The notes under the pieces were generated by a model. It searched no databases. It was not told where the DNA came from and worked only from the letters and a program-made list of their open reading frames with translations. Made by a program: the position numbers and the translations under genes. A stretch of DNA of 64,000 nucleotides. It comes from CAYWKU01 sp964459325. GTDB taxonomy: Bacteria > RBG-13-61-14 > CAYWKU01. Of the stretch, positions 18,094 through 27,884 are shown piece by piece (positions within the stretch are counted from its first letter, which is position 1; every line of letters starts with the position of its first letter). Location: contig CAYWKU010000004.1 in assembly GCA_964459325.1 (NCBI GenBank), positions 62,001-126,000 on the forward strand. Reading direction: 5' to 3'.

Positions 18094-21000
18094 TTAACTT
18101 TTTCGCCATGTTACGAATAACCACACCGAATGGCATAATATACTCAACCCGAACGCAATCCATGAAAACAGCGCCATTCCTTTTATAGTCGGCTCATGTT
18201 TCAGGATACTCGCGGACGATAAATCGGGATATTCCAGCGGGAATTCAATGGCGGACGGGTCGGATAAAAGGGCTACACCTGAGGTGAGCTGGTAGCATAT
18301 CAGCACGATTGAAAACAGGAAGGCGGCGGCTATCACGACACCGAAAAGGGGTCTGCCGCTCATGATTTCGCCCAAACCCGGCGGAAGATGAAACCACCGC
18401 CGTTTCCGGTCTTGATTCGAGAAGTCATTATGGCGGGGGGGCATAATAATCCCGGCGATGAGCGCCAGACCGAGCAGCAAGAGCAGGTAATAGGCGCCCG
18501 TCACAATCCCGCTGTCGCTTTTCCATGCTATGTTCCCGGTGAGAATACGGCCCCAGTTGCTTGATAAGTCCCGGAGCATATTTATCCGATACCCGGTCAG
18601 CAACTGCGCTGTCATTCCGGCTTCGGCCCCGGTTCTGACCGGGCGGTCAGGATAATGGCGGGGGTATTCCTTCTCAAGCCCATACTCTACCGCCCGATGC
18701 TTGTAAGCTTCATTATTCCGGGTGATGCCCATGTTGTAGAGAGCCTCGGGCAACCACGGGTCTTTTCCGCAGGCTTTTGTGAACAACTCATCGAAGGAGC
18801 GTTTTCCCTCCGTTTCAGTTTCGTGGTGGAGCACTCCCAGGTTATTCAAGGCTCTGGCCGAAACCTCGCCGGAGGAATCCGAGCTCGCGCAATTGCGGTA
18901 ATGGCTTTTCGCCAGGTTAAGCTCGCCGTTCAGATGACGAGCCAGACCCAGCAGGAAGAGGTTTTCCGGTGACCGATTTTCTTTCAACTCGTTCTTGATT
19001 CTGTCTACGAACCTCGGAGAATTGTAATCCGCCAGCAGGAGAAAATCGTCTTGTTTTTCGAGAATCCGCCCGTTGATGACGGTGAGCGAAAACAACGCCA
19101 GAAGGGCCGCCCACAGCAGCAGCGTTGTCAGCTTTTCCGCCCCGGTGATGAAAGTGAAGGTATTAAACCGGAAAAAGTTGCCCGGCGGCTCGGTTACCGC
19201 GGTCAGCCGGGAAACCATATCCGGCCACCCGGCTTCGGCCATGAATCCAGCCCGCGCTTTTCTGTACTTACAGACCATGGCGGCGGCGAAAATAATAAAC
19301 AGTGCGAACATAACCCACGCCATCACCTCGACCGCCGCGGCCTTCATCAGCCAACCCAGCCCGATGCCGAAGCCCCGCGATGTGCCGAGGCGATAACGCT
19401 CCATGGCCCGGGCGCTTTCTTCCGGCTCGCCGTCCCGGGCGTATCTTGCGGCCATCTCCAACGCAATCAAATCCGTCTTCTGGGAAAACGGCTGGAACTT
19501 GTACAGCCATTTCATCAATTCCGGCGCCCTGTCCGGATTGCCGTTTTCGATGGCCTGGTTGGCCGGGGTTACAAAGTATATGAAACCCAAAAAGGGAGAA
19601 GCCGTATCGGCGGGTCGATACCATTCCAGAAACTTTACGAAAGCCTTTTCGTAAAATTTATCGGCCACCTCCCAAAGCTTCAACCTTTCCAGCTTCCGGC
19701 CCATTTCCAGGTACTGAAAGGGATTGTCCGGGGGTGCGTTCAAAGCTTGAGAGAAATGCTTCCCGGCGGTTTCGGACTCCTTCAGAGTTTCCATTACCCC
19801 CCGGAAGAACGGATACCACGGATTTGTCTCATCCAGGGCGTCCAGCCCGTCTATTCGCTCATTTGCAGTCACAATGTTTTCCCTTATGACTTCGTAGTCG
19901 TACTTTTTCTCTTTAATAGCCGAAGTCACTTTATCCGTAAGGCGGGTCAGAACGGTTTCGTGAAGTTCATCTGCGGAGCGGGGGGCCGCTCGTAGGAGGA
20001 GATGACCGCTCCGAGCGTTGTCCTCAATATACTCCCGCATTCCCATTGCGTGGGGGGTATCCCCGTAAACCGCGATTTTATTATTCCCGGGCAGGGTTAT
20101 ATCCTTTACCTGCACCGACAGGGGCCATCTTTTAATTATCTTTCCGGTTTCGGGCTCGATGGCGCTCAGCAGGAACCCGCGCCCGACAAGCAGCCGGTCT
20201 TGGTAGTCCGTGACCATGTTGCTGAAAGGCGTGCGACAGCCGGGGAATTTAAGTTCCCAGCGGCGTGAGCCGCTTCGGATGTCGTAAGCCCTCAGGTGAG
20301 AAGTGCACTTGGTGAAGTCATCTCCAACCTTTGCCGCCCCTTTTGCCGAATGAGGCGATTTGAAAATGACGAAAACATTCCTGTCTTCCACCAGGTAAGA
20401 AGTAACTTCGTAATCTCTTAACTCGAACAGTTGAAGCCCTTCCCAGGAGACGCTGAAACCGTCCTCACCGGCGCTTAACTTAATTTCGCGGCTCCTGATG
20501 AGAGGTCCCACCAGGGGGGCCAGGTTCACCTTCGCCGGAGCCGCAATTTCCGACAGGCGCCGGGCCAGTTCCCCGACCAGCGGCTCGGGACGGGAGAGCG
20601 GCTTTGACGTATGAACGGTGAAAGTCTTGTCTCCGAAGCTTACTTCTTCCAAATCCGGGAACCCGAGCGGCCAGCGATTGTAAACCTCCTCGAAGAACCG
20701 GAAAGAAATTCCCCGGCCCGACTCCAGCTTCGAGGCTTCTTTGAGCAGACCCTCGAGTTGCTTAAGGAACATCTTTTTTATCCGCTCGTCGGCCTCTTCC
20801 GTCAGGGAAGGCCGCTGAATTTTTTTCGCGGCGAATATCTTTATGTCGGCCCGGCACATATCCGACGAGGTGTAGCTCACCTGTGCGCTTTCCACTACAA
20901 GCGGCGAGCTGTTGCCTTCCGTGCTTTCCAGGAAGGAGCTGACGTCGGCCACATCCCCCTGAATGGAAACGGCCACCGTCTCGCCCGCGAACGCGCCGCG

Positions 21001-21258
21001 CACGGCACGGCGGTCGACCCGGTGGGGGTAGGTGGAAATTTTAACCGGATTCACGGCCATTATCGCCGCCACCCTGTCGAGAGAGCTTAGGCCGGCCCAC
21101 TTCTTTTGAAGCTTTTCGATTTCCGAGATGGTTTTGTCGATACGCTCGTCCGGATTTGGTGCGTTTCCGGGGGCTTTTGTTTCCGCAGGACGGGCGGGGT
21201 ACGCGAGCAAGATGACTGAAAGCGCCGAAAGCAATATAATGCGTGTACGGATTTTCAT
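18094..21258 (-). CDS. Unrecognised large exported membrane protein with TPR and PQQ-like parts
   Basis: I do not recognise the family of this ~1054-residue protein. It has an N-terminal signal or anchor (basic start then a 16-residue hydrophobic run, AYPARPA), a region about 90-145 resembling the ferredoxin-like fold of PilO/GspM proteins, a PQQ-like beta-propeller stretch about 320-400 (LRAYDIRSGSRRWEL, IEPETGKIIKRWPL), helical TPR-like regions about 490-550 and 765-855 (ALNNLGVLHHETE, EALYNMGITRNNEAY), and five hydrophobic segments near 645-665, 710-730, 923-941, 971-993 and 1028-1050. A GTG 30 bp upstream is an alternative start. It stands alone between larC and a repeat element. A role in envelope assembly is only a guess. 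Confidence 0.75.
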   Translation of the reverse strand: MKIRTRIILLSALSVILLAYPARPAETKAPGNAPNPDERIDKTISEIEKLQKKWAGLSSLDRVAAIMAVNPVKISTYPHRVDRRAVRGAFAGETVAVSIQGDVADVSSFLESTEGNSSPLVVESAQVSYTSSDMCRADIKIFAAKKIQRPSLTEEADERIKKMFLKQLEGLLKEASKLESGRGISFRFFEEVYNRWPLGFPDLEEVSFGDKTFTVHTSKPLSRPEPLVGELARRLSEIAAPAKVNLAPLVGPLIRSREIKLSAGEDGFSVSWEGLQLFELRDYEVTSYLVEDRNVFVIFKSPHSAKGAAKVGDDFTKCTSHLRAYDIRSGSRRWELKFPGCRTPFSNMVTDYQDRLLVGRGFLLSAIEPETGKIIKRWPLSVQVKDITLPGNNKIAVYGDTPHAMGMREYIEDNARSGHLLLRAAPRSADELHETVLTRLTDKVTSAIKEKKYDYEVIRENIVTANERIDGLDALDETNPWYPFFRGVMETLKESETAGKHFSQALNAPPDNPFQYLEMGRKLERLKLWEVADKFYEKAFVKFLEWYRPADTASPFLGFIYFVTPANQAIENGNPDRAPELMKWLYKFQPFSQKTDLIALEMAARYARDGEPEESARAMERYRLGTSRGFGIGLGWLMKAAAVEVMAWVMFALFIIFAAAMVCKYRKARAGFMAEAGWPDMVSRLTAVTEPPGNFFRFNTFTFITGAEKLTTLLLWAALLALFSLTVINGRILEKQDDFLLLADYNSPRFVDRIKNELKENRSPENLFLLGLARHLNGELNLAKSHYRNCASSDSSGEVSARALNNLGVLHHETETEGKRSFDELFTKACGKDPWLPEALYNMGITRNNEAYKHRAVEYGLEKEYPRHYPDRPVRTGAEAGMTAQLLTGYRINMLRDLSSNWGRILTGNIAWKSDSGIVTGAYYLLLLLGLALIAGIIMPPRHNDFSNQDRKRRWFHLPPGLGEIMSGRPLFGVVIAAAFLFSIVLICYQLTSGVALLSDPSAIEFPLEYPDLSSASILKHEPTIKGMALFSWIAFGLSILCHSVWLFVTWRKS

Positions 21259-21411
21259 AACGCTTACAAGGGGAGCGATTTTATTCACGAGGTCAATCCC
21301 TTCCCGTGGAAATTTGCTTTGAGGATACTATCACAACAGATCGTTTTTGAACATCTCGACCGGGATTCCCGGATAATGAGACGGTATTTCCAGCCTGAGG
21401 CGAACTTGCTT

Positions 21412-21520
21412 CACACCTTGACCGCTCCCGGGGGGCACATGAAAATATGCTCGGCGCCCCAAAGGTGATGGCCGGTCTCGGGTTTTTGACTGCCATAAAC
21501 CACCCTGCGGTCAAGGTGTG
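21412..21520 (-). repeat. Dispersed ~110-bp inverted-repeat element, copy 1
   Basis: The ends are perfect 14-bp inverted repeats, CACACCTTGACCGC at 21412-21425 and its complement at 21507-21520. The interior is nearly the reverse complement of copy 3 (50991-51101) and shares CATGAAAA and a CACCCT block with copy 2. It codes for nothing and lies between the rel stop and the unknown membrane protein start. Confidence 0.85.
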
Positions 21521-21577
21521 CTATCCCTTACGGGGGTTATTGGCATCTTGGAGCCGGCGGCGGGAGTTAAAGATTTT

Positions 21578-23776
21578 TCAAGTCTGCTTGTTTTTAACCT
21601 TTGCGGGAGCCGACTTGAGCCGGTCCACGTGGATAACCCCCTTTACTTTCTCCACGTTCTTGATAACCTTCCGGAGCTCATCCAGGCTGCCCACGCTGAA
21701 CTCGAAAACACAATGCGCTTTCAAGTCGTCGGTGGTATGGACGTCGGCCTTGGTGATGTTGACGTGCGAAGACGAGAGGGAGTTGGTGATGGCCGCCAGC
21801 ATTCCCGGTTTGTCTACGCATACCACGTCTATTTTCACCGGGCGGCTTTCGGCGAAGCCCTCCTTCCAGTCCACTTCTATGAGCCGGTCGGTATCGGCGG
21901 TGAGAATTCTGGGGCAGTCCGTCCGGTGCACGGTAACCCCCCGGCCTCGCGTTATGTAGCCGGCGATGTCGTCCCCGGGCAGGGGGTCGCAGCATTTTGC
22001 GAAGCGCACCATTATGCCGTCCTCGCCGCTGATGACCACCCCCGCCGGTTTTTCTTTGCCCGGGCGCTTAATCGCCCGGTCGAGAATTCCCTGCGCAGCT
22101 TTTTTGCTCTGCCGCGATTTTTTAAACTTTTCTTCGGGTACCAGTTGCCCTACGACCTTGTCCTTGCTCAGCTTTCCGTAGCCGACCTGGGTGTATACCT
22201 GCTCGGAATTCTTAACTCCCATTCTGGAGGCGATGTTGTCGATTTCACCCTTGCGGTCAAGTTTTTTCAGGCTCATTCCGTAGCGGCGGAAGTCCTTATC
22301 GAGTATTTCCCGCCCGAGGCTCTCGGACCTTTCCTTTTCCTTCTGCGCCACCCATCTCTGAATTTTGTGCCGGGCGCGTGAGGTTTTTACGAACTTCAGC
22401 CAGTCCTTGCTGGGATGGCTTTTGTTGGAAGTGAGTATCTCTATCCTGTCGCCGCTTTTGAGCTGGTAGCGCAAGGGGACGATTATACCGTTTACCTTCG
22501 CCCCCGAAAGCTGCTCCCCGACCTCGGTGTGTATGGCGTAGGCGAAATCCACCGGCGTGGAGCCGCGGGGCAACACCTTCACGTCGCCCTTGGGAGTGAA
22601 CACGTAGACCTCCTCCGGAAAGAGGTCCAGCTTAACGCTTTCCAGGAAGGTGCCCGAGTTGCTGGTCTCCCTCTGCATCTCCAGCATCTGCCGGAGCCAG
22701 GCGAACGCGGACTCATCCTTGTCGGTGATTTTCCCGTCCTCCTTGTACCTCCAGTGGGCTGCGATGCCTTCTTCCGCCACCCTGTGCATCTCCCGGGTGC
22801 GAATCTGAACCTCCACCCGCTCGCCGGTAGGCCCTACTACCGAGGTATGGAGGGACTGGTACATGTTGGCCTTGGGCAGGGCTATGTAATCCTTCATTCT
22901 ACCGGGCACGGGAGTCCACATGTTGTTTATTATGCCCAACGCCTCGTAGCATGCGCGCACGCTGTCCACGATAACCCGGAAGGCCACTATATCGTACACC
23001 TGCTCGAACTCGATATTCTGGGACTCCATCTTGCGGTAAATGCTGTGTATATGCTTGACCCTTCCCTTTACCTCGGCCTGAAGGCCGTGGTCGGAGAGGA
23101 CTTTCCCGATGGCCGAGCCCACGGTTTCCATGTACTTTTCGTACTCCTTGCGCTGGGCTCCCATCTTCTCTTCTATTTCGCCGTATATATCGGGCTTGAG
23201 TACCTTGAGGCACAGGTCTTCCAACTCCAACTTCATCCAGAAAATCCCCATCCTGTTGGCCAGGGGAGCGTAAATTTCCATGGTTTCCTGCGCGATTTCC
23301 CGTTGCCGCTCGGGTTTGTGGTACTCGACCGTTCTCATGTTATGAAGCCTGTCGGCGAGCTTTATGATGATTACCCGGATGTCCTCGCTCATGGCCAGCA
23401 GTATTTTCCGGAAGTTTTCGGCCTGCGCCTGCTTTTTGGTGCTGAACTCGATTTTGGAGATTTTGGTCACGCCGTCCACCAGGTGAGCGACTTCTTCCCC
23501 GAATTCTCCCTTGATGTCGTCAAGGGAAGTAAGGGTGTCTTCAACGGTGTCGTGAAGCATGGAGGCGGCGAGGGTGTGAGCGCTCTGCCTGAAACGAGTA
23601 AGGATGTGGGCCACCTCCAGTGGATGGCTCAGGTACGGTTGCCCGCTCAGCCTGTACTGGCCCCGATGCACTTTTGCGCTGTACACGTACGCCTTTCGCA
23701 CCAGGTCGGTGTCAGCCTCGGGATTGTACGAAAGAAGGGTGTCGATTATGTCGTTAATGCGTATAATCTTGGCCAT
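21578..23776 (-). CDS. rel: Bifunctional (p)ppGpp synthetase/hydrolase
   Basis: The 732-residue protein has the full Rel/SpoT order: HD hydrolase domain with intact HDTVEDT (about 72-78), synthetase domain with YKDYIALPKANMYQSLHT and EVQIRTREMHRVAEEGIAAH, a TGS domain (VFTPKGDVKVLPRGSTPVDF), a helical/zinc region and a C-terminal ACT domain (KPGMLAAITNSLSSS). Both catalytic centres look complete, so it should make and degrade the alarmone. It starts 20 bp after gmk; the usual rpoZ between them is missing here. Confidence 0.96.
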   Translation of the reverse strand: MAKIIRINDIIDTLLSYNPEADTDLVRKAYVYSAKVHRGQYRLSGQPYLSHPLEVAHILTRFRQSAHTLAASMLHDTVEDTLTSLDDIKGEFGEEVAHLVDGVTKISKIEFSTKKQAQAENFRKILLAMSEDIRVIIIKLADRLHNMRTVEYHKPERQREIAQETMEIYAPLANRMGIFWMKLELEDLCLKVLKPDIYGEIEEKMGAQRKEYEKYMETVGSAIGKVLSDHGLQAEVKGRVKHIHSIYRKMESQNIEFEQVYDIVAFRVIVDSVRACYEALGIINNMWTPVPGRMKDYIALPKANMYQSLHTSVVGPTGERVEVQIRTREMHRVAEEGIAAHWRYKEDGKITDKDESAFAWLRQMLEMQRETSNSGTFLESVKLDLFPEEVYVFTPKGDVKVLPRGSTPVDFAYAIHTEVGEQLSGAKVNGIIVPLRYQLKSGDRIEILTSNKSHPSKDWLKFVKTSRARHKIQRWVAQKEKERSESLGREILDKDFRRYGMSLKKLDRKGEIDNIASRMGVKNSEQVYTQVGYGKLSKDKVVGQLVPEEKFKKSRQSKKAAQGILDRAIKRPGKEKPAGVVISGEDGIMVRFAKCCDPLPGDDIAGYITRGRGVTVHRTDCPRILTADTDRLIEVDWKEGFAESRPVKIDVVCVDKPGMLAAITNSLSSSHVNITKADVHTTDDLKAHCVFEFSVGSLDELRKVIKNVEKVKGVIHVDRLKSAPAKVKNKQT

Positions 23777-23796
23777 GGCGGTAAAAAGCGGCGGTA

Positions 23797-24471
23797 TCAG
23801 TCCGCCGCTTGCTTCAAGGGTTTTTCTTTAACTATTTTTTCCAGTTTACCCTTTTGATGCTTTACCCTTAATCTTTCGGCGTGGATGATATGAACGAGAC
23901 GCTGTGTTGCCAGCTCGAAGTTGTCGTTAATCACGGCGTACTCGAAATGGGGAAAATCGCCGAGCTCGGCGGCGGCGATGGCTACCCTGCGTTCGATTTC
24001 CTCTTCGCTCTCGGTGGCTCTTTCCTTCAATCTTTCCTTCAGAACTTCCAGAGAGGGAGGTACTATTATTATGCCCACCGCTTCCGGCAGCTTCTCGCGA
24101 ATTTGCCGGGCGCCCTGGCGGTCGATTTCAATGAGCAGGTCCACCTCCTGTTGCCGGGCTCGTTCCACTTCGGCCCTGCCGGTGCCGTAAAGTCTGTCGT
24201 ATACCACGGCCCATTCCAGGAACCTGTCCTCCTCTATCATTTGTCTGAAGGCGCTCTCGTCTACGAAATGGTAATCCCTGCCTTCCTTTTCCTTTTTTCG
24301 CGGAGGCCGGGTGGTGTGGCTGACGCTGAAAGAAAGGTTGTCCACCCGCTTGATAACCGCCCAGCACAAGCTGCTTTTTCCCGTACCCGACGGGGCGGTG
24401 ACGACGAACAGTATCCCGTCCCCGGTCGGTATGCCGGCGTCATGCGGTTGGGGGAGGTTTTTTTCGCTCAT
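23797..24471 (-). CDS. gmk: Guanylate kinase
   Basis: The 224-residue protein has a P-loop (TAPSGTGKSSL), the GMP-binding SHTTRPPRKKEKEGRDYHFV region and DRQGARQIREKLP, all typical of Gmk, which phosphorylates GMP to GDP. The ATG at 24471 follows GGAACGAG. It lies 50 bp after yicC and just before rel, the common yicC-gmk-spoT arrangement linking guanine nucleotide supply to the alarmone. Confidence 0.96.
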   Translation of the reverse strand: MSEKNLPQPHDAGIPTGDGILFVVTAPSGTGKSSLCWAVIKRVDNLSFSVSHTTRPPRKKEKEGRDYHFVDESAFRQMIEEDRFLEWAVVYDRLYGTGRAEVERARQQEVDLLIEIDRQGARQIREKLPEAVGIIIVPPSLEVLKERLKERATESEEEIERRVAIAAAELGDFPHFEYAVINDNFELATQRLVHIIHAERLRVKHQKGKLEKIVKEKPLKQAAD

Positions 24472-24521
24472 CTCGTTCCATTCCGTTTTATTCGGGGGAG
24501 AGTGCGATAATCTTCGCGCCG

Positions 24522-25406
24522 TCACTCCATGTTTTGAATCTGTTCCCGGATTTTTTCCAGTTCGGATTTCATCTGTACCGCCGCCTGGCTTACCCCGGCG
24601 GACAAAGCCTTGGAGGCTGTGGTGTTGATTTCACGGAGCATTTCCTGCACCAAAAAGTCCAACGTCCGGCCCATGGGCGGGGGACCGTCCAGGATTTCGT
24701 TGAACCTCTCCAGGTGAGCTTTCAATCTCACATGCTCTTCAGTTGAATCGGACCTTTCAGCGTAAAAGACCATTTCCTGGGCCACCCTGTCCTCGCTTAC
24801 CTCGGGCATACCACCCAGTTGTTTGATTCTGGCCGCCAACCTTTCGCGGTAGCCCTCCAGTTCGTTCGGCTTCAGCCCGGCCACTTTCTCGTCAAGCTCG
24901 GAGATTACGCTCAACCTTGCCTTGATGTCCGCTGCCAGTTTTTCGCCCTCCAGCAGCGCCGCCTGCTCCAACTGCTCGAAAGCATCCCGGAAAATGGGCC
25001 GTATGGCCTCCCATTCGGCCTGCGGGTCGATACTTTCTTCTTGCATCACAATAACATCGCGCATTGACAGTATCAAGCCCGGCTCCGGCTCGCCCGTGTG
25101 GCCGAGTTCCTGTGCCAGCTCCCTGTACATGCGGGCGTATTCTTTTGCAAGGTAGCGGTTGAGTTGAGGCTTGAAAACCGGTTCGGCAAGGTTCGACACC
25201 GTCGCCTGCACATCGACCCTTCCCCTTGACATCCGGGAGCGAATCCAGTCGTTAACCAGCGCTTCCAGTGCCGACAACTCGTGCGGAAGCCTCGTCCTGA
25301 CCTCCAGGAAGCGGTGGTTGACCGAACGAGCTTCCACGGTTATCTGCCCGCCCCTCCAGGGGCCGTTACTCCGGCCGAAGCCGGTCATACTCCTTGGGCC
25401 GCTCAA
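24522..25406 (-). CDS. yicC: YicC family endoribonuclease-like protein
   Basis: The 294-residue protein has the family N-terminus (SMTGFGR, then VEARSVNHRFLEVRTRLP) and the C-terminal RTLDFLVQEMLREINTTASKA motif. YicC proteins are stress-linked ribonucleases. The gene appears to start with TTG at 25406, whose TTGA overlaps the aminotransferase stop with GAGG upstream; the internal ATG at 25388 has a ribosome site only 1 nt away. Confidence 0.92.
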   Translation of the reverse strand: MSGPRSMTGFGRSNGPWRGGQITVEARSVNHRFLEVRTRLPHELSALEALVNDWIRSRMSRGRVDVQATVSNLAEPVFKPQLNRYLAKEYARMYRELAQELGHTGEPEPGLILSMRDVIVMQEESIDPQAEWEAIRPIFRDAFEQLEQAALLEGEKLAADIKARLSVISELDEKVAGLKPNELEGYRERLAARIKQLGGMPEVSEDRVAQEMVFYAERSDSTEEHVRLKAHLERFNEILDGPPPMGRTLDFLVQEMLREINTTASKALSAGVSQAAVQMKSELEKIREQIQNME

Positions 25407-26608
25407 CTTTCCCTCAAACCCCTTTCCTCTTCGTACCTGGCCAGGTAGCTTTCCAGCCTGTTCAGGCCTTCTTCTATGTTTTCCATGGAGTTGGCGTAGC
25501 TGAACCGGATGTATCCCTCGCCGGCGGGGCCGAAGTCTATGCCCGGAGTCACGCCCACCTCCGCGTTTTCCAACAGGTCGAAGGCGAAGCGGTAAGTGTC
25601 TTCTGTGAACTTGCGGGCGTTGGCGAAGACGTAAAACGCGCCCTTCGGCTCGGTGGCTATGGAAAATCCCATGCGCTCCAGCCGCTCGAGCATGTAGCGG
25701 CGGCGGAGGTCGAATATCCCGGCCATCCGCTTGACTTCGTTCTCAACCTGCGGGTTGGTAAGCGCCTCGACCGCGCCGAACTGGGCGAATGTGTTCACGC
25801 TTATCTGGAAGTTCTGCTGCAACTTCTGAAAGGTGCTCATAAGCTTTCCCGGCGCTATCAGGTATCCCAGCCTCCAGCCGGTCATGGCGTATCTCTTGGA
25901 GAAGCCGTTGAGCACGAACGCCTCCGGGTCGAACTCGAGGATGGTGTGTTCCTTTTCGCCGTAAACCAGGCCGTGATAGATTTCATCGCTGACCACGGGA
26001 ACCTGAAGCCCCGCGATTTCGGACATTCTGTCGGGGGGCATGAGGGCGCCGGTGGGATTGCCGGGGCTGTTTATCATTATGGCGGCGGTTCGGGAGTTTA
26101 TCTTTTCCATGACGTCGTCCGGTCGGTATTGAAACCCGTCCTTCTCGCCCACATCGACCAGGTTCACCTCGCCGCCGAGGAATTTTATGAAGTTCGGGTA
26201 GCAGGGGTAATAAGGGTTGGGTAGGATTACGTTATCCCCCGGTTCCATTATGGCCCCGAAGAGCATGAGCATGGCGGGGCTGGCGCCGCTGCATACCATT
26301 ATCCTGCCGGGGTCCACGTCCACACCGTAGCGGTTGTAGTAATTTTCGGCTATGGCCTCCCTTAGCTCGATGATGCCTAGGCTGTGGGTATATCTGGTGT
26401 GGCCGTCGGCCATGGCCTTGCGGGCCGCTTCGATTACCGGCTCGGGGGTAGGGAAATCCGGTTCGCCCACCGACAACAGGACGGGCATGCGCCCCTCGTG
26501 GCGCATCTCGTAGGCCCGTTCATAGATGTCGAAGACGATAAAGTTTTTTGTGGCTTGCGCCCGGCTGGAAATGCTGGTTGATTTGCCCCGTTTAGAATCC
26601 TTTTGCAT
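25403..26608 (-). CDS. Class I/II PLP-dependent aminotransferase
   Basis: The 401-residue protein is a fold-type I aminotransferase: NSPGNPTGALM, VVSDEIYHGLVYGE and the PLP-lysine motif NGFSKRYAMTGWRLGYL are all intact. Substrate within the AspC/aromatic/alanine group cannot be fixed. It overlaps the ccsA stop by 17 bp and yicC by 4 bp. Confidence 0.88.
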   Translation of the reverse strand: MQKDSKRGKSTSISSRAQATKNFIVFDIYERAYEMRHEGRMPVLLSVGEPDFPTPEPVIEAARKAMADGHTRYTHSLGIIELREAIAENYYNRYGVDVDPGRIMVCSGASPAMLMLFGAIMEPGDNVILPNPYYPCYPNFIKFLGGEVNLVDVGEKDGFQYRPDDVMEKINSRTAAIMINSPGNPTGALMPPDRMSEIAGLQVPVVSDEIYHGLVYGEKEHTILEFDPEAFVLNGFSKRYAMTGWRLGYLIAPGKLMSTFQKLQQNFQISVNTFAQFGAVEALTNPQVENEVKRMAGIFDLRRRYMLERLERMGFSIATEPKGAFYVFANARKFTEDTYRFAFDLLENAEVGVTPGIDFGPAGEGYIRFSYANSMENIEEGLNRLESYLARYEEERGLRES

Positions 26609-27884
26609 AACTGTGCAAACCGCTAAGGAATACGTTAACTCCCAGGTAAGTGAAGATAACGCTCAGAAACCCGATGATGTTTATTACCGCCGCCGGCCGG
26701 TCTTTCCACCCGGCCACCACCCTCATGTGAAGATATGCGGCGTACACTATCCACGTCACCAGGCTTGCGGTTTCCTTCGGGTCCCAGCCCCACCATCTGC
26801 CCCACGCGGACTGAGCCCATACCGCGCCGGTGACGATGACGATAGTCATCAACGGGAAAGCTACTACTACCGAACGATAGCTCAGGAAATCCAAAGTGTC
26901 CACCGGCGGCAGTCTTTCGATGAGGCTCTCGCCCCTGAAGTACAGTAAAACCACTCCCCAGCAGGCTACGCCCAGAAACACCAGCAGTGTTACAAGGAAA
27001 GGCTCGATTCTCAACGCCACGTCCGGCATTGTTATCCCGAAATAGGCCATGATTAACAATGCGGCGGTGAATATCCCCGTGGCCAGGGTCATGATATAGC
27101 CGCCCGCCTTTTCCGAAGCGCGGGTGTCTCTGGACAGGTGAACGATGAAAGCTATCGCGGCCACGGCCAGCAGAATTGCGGTTACCAGGAACAGCGGCCC
27201 GACGCCGGGTATCATTTGAGTATGATACTCGGGCGGATTGGTTCCCCGTATGGCCACGGGCACCCATCTGTCGCCGTGCATGGCGGCCTTTTTCAGGAAA
27301 AACGCGCCGATGTGGGAAAAACCGGCCCGTAGTTGAATCAGGATAAGTATCAGTGAGACTATCAGGCTTACCACCAGCCCGAACACCGACCGGCTCACCC
27401 TGTCCTTAATGAGGAATATCAGGCTGAATGCGAAGGCCACCACGAAGGCGGCGTAAGCTATGGCGGCGAACATTACGTGAACGTGCAGCCACCAGCTTTG
27501 CAGCGCGTCGGGAAGGGGCATTATGCCCTTCTGGTGGGATACCGCTATACCCATGGCCGCAAGGGCTATGGGAAACACGAAGGCGCCGGCTATCCTGACC
27601 TTGTAGCGCCATTCCATGTACAGGTAAAAGGCCACTATACCCCATCCGAAGAAAACCAGGCTTTCATAAAGGTTGGTGAACGGGGGATGGTCTATGCCCG
27701 CGGCCACCCACCTGACGATGAGCGCCACCGTATGAATGACTACGCCGATAAGCCCGACCCACGTGGCCACTTTGCCGATTTTAACCGACCGCCCGGCGAC
27801 AAAGGCCAGGTAACAGAAAGTCGCCACAAGATACAGCAGCGATGAAAATGTAAACAGATTTTCCTGCAGGGTAACCAGGTCCAT
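26592..27884 (-). CDS. ccsA: CcsA/ResC-type cytochrome c biogenesis protein (System II)
   Basis: The 430-residue polytopic membrane protein carries the heme-handling WWD motif (WGRWWGWDPKETASLVTW) and conserved histidines in its membrane helices. With ResB it exports heme and attaches it to c-type apocytochromes outside the membrane. It follows resB without a gap, as usual for System II. The N-terminal half is longer than minimal CcsA proteins and adds several helices. Confidence 0.92.
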   Translation of the reverse strand: MDLVTLQENLFTFSSLLYLVATFCYLAFVAGRSVKIGKVATWVGLIGVVIHTVALIVRWVAAGIDHPPFTNLYESLVFFGWGIVAFYLYMEWRYKVRIAGAFVFPIALAAMGIAVSHQKGIMPLPDALQSWWLHVHVMFAAIAYAAFVVAFAFSLIFLIKDRVSRSVFGLVVSLIVSLILILIQLRAGFSHIGAFFLKKAAMHGDRWVPVAIRGTNPPEYHTQMIPGVGPLFLVTAILLAVAAIAFIVHLSRDTRASEKAGGYIMTLATGIFTAALLIMAYFGITMPDVALRIEPFLVTLLVFLGVACWGVVLLYFRGESLIERLPPVDTLDFLSYRSVVVAFPLMTIVIVTGAVWAQSAWGRWWGWDPKETASLVTWIVYAAYLHMRVVAGWKDRPAAVINIIGFLSVIFTYLGVNVFLSGLHSYAKGF

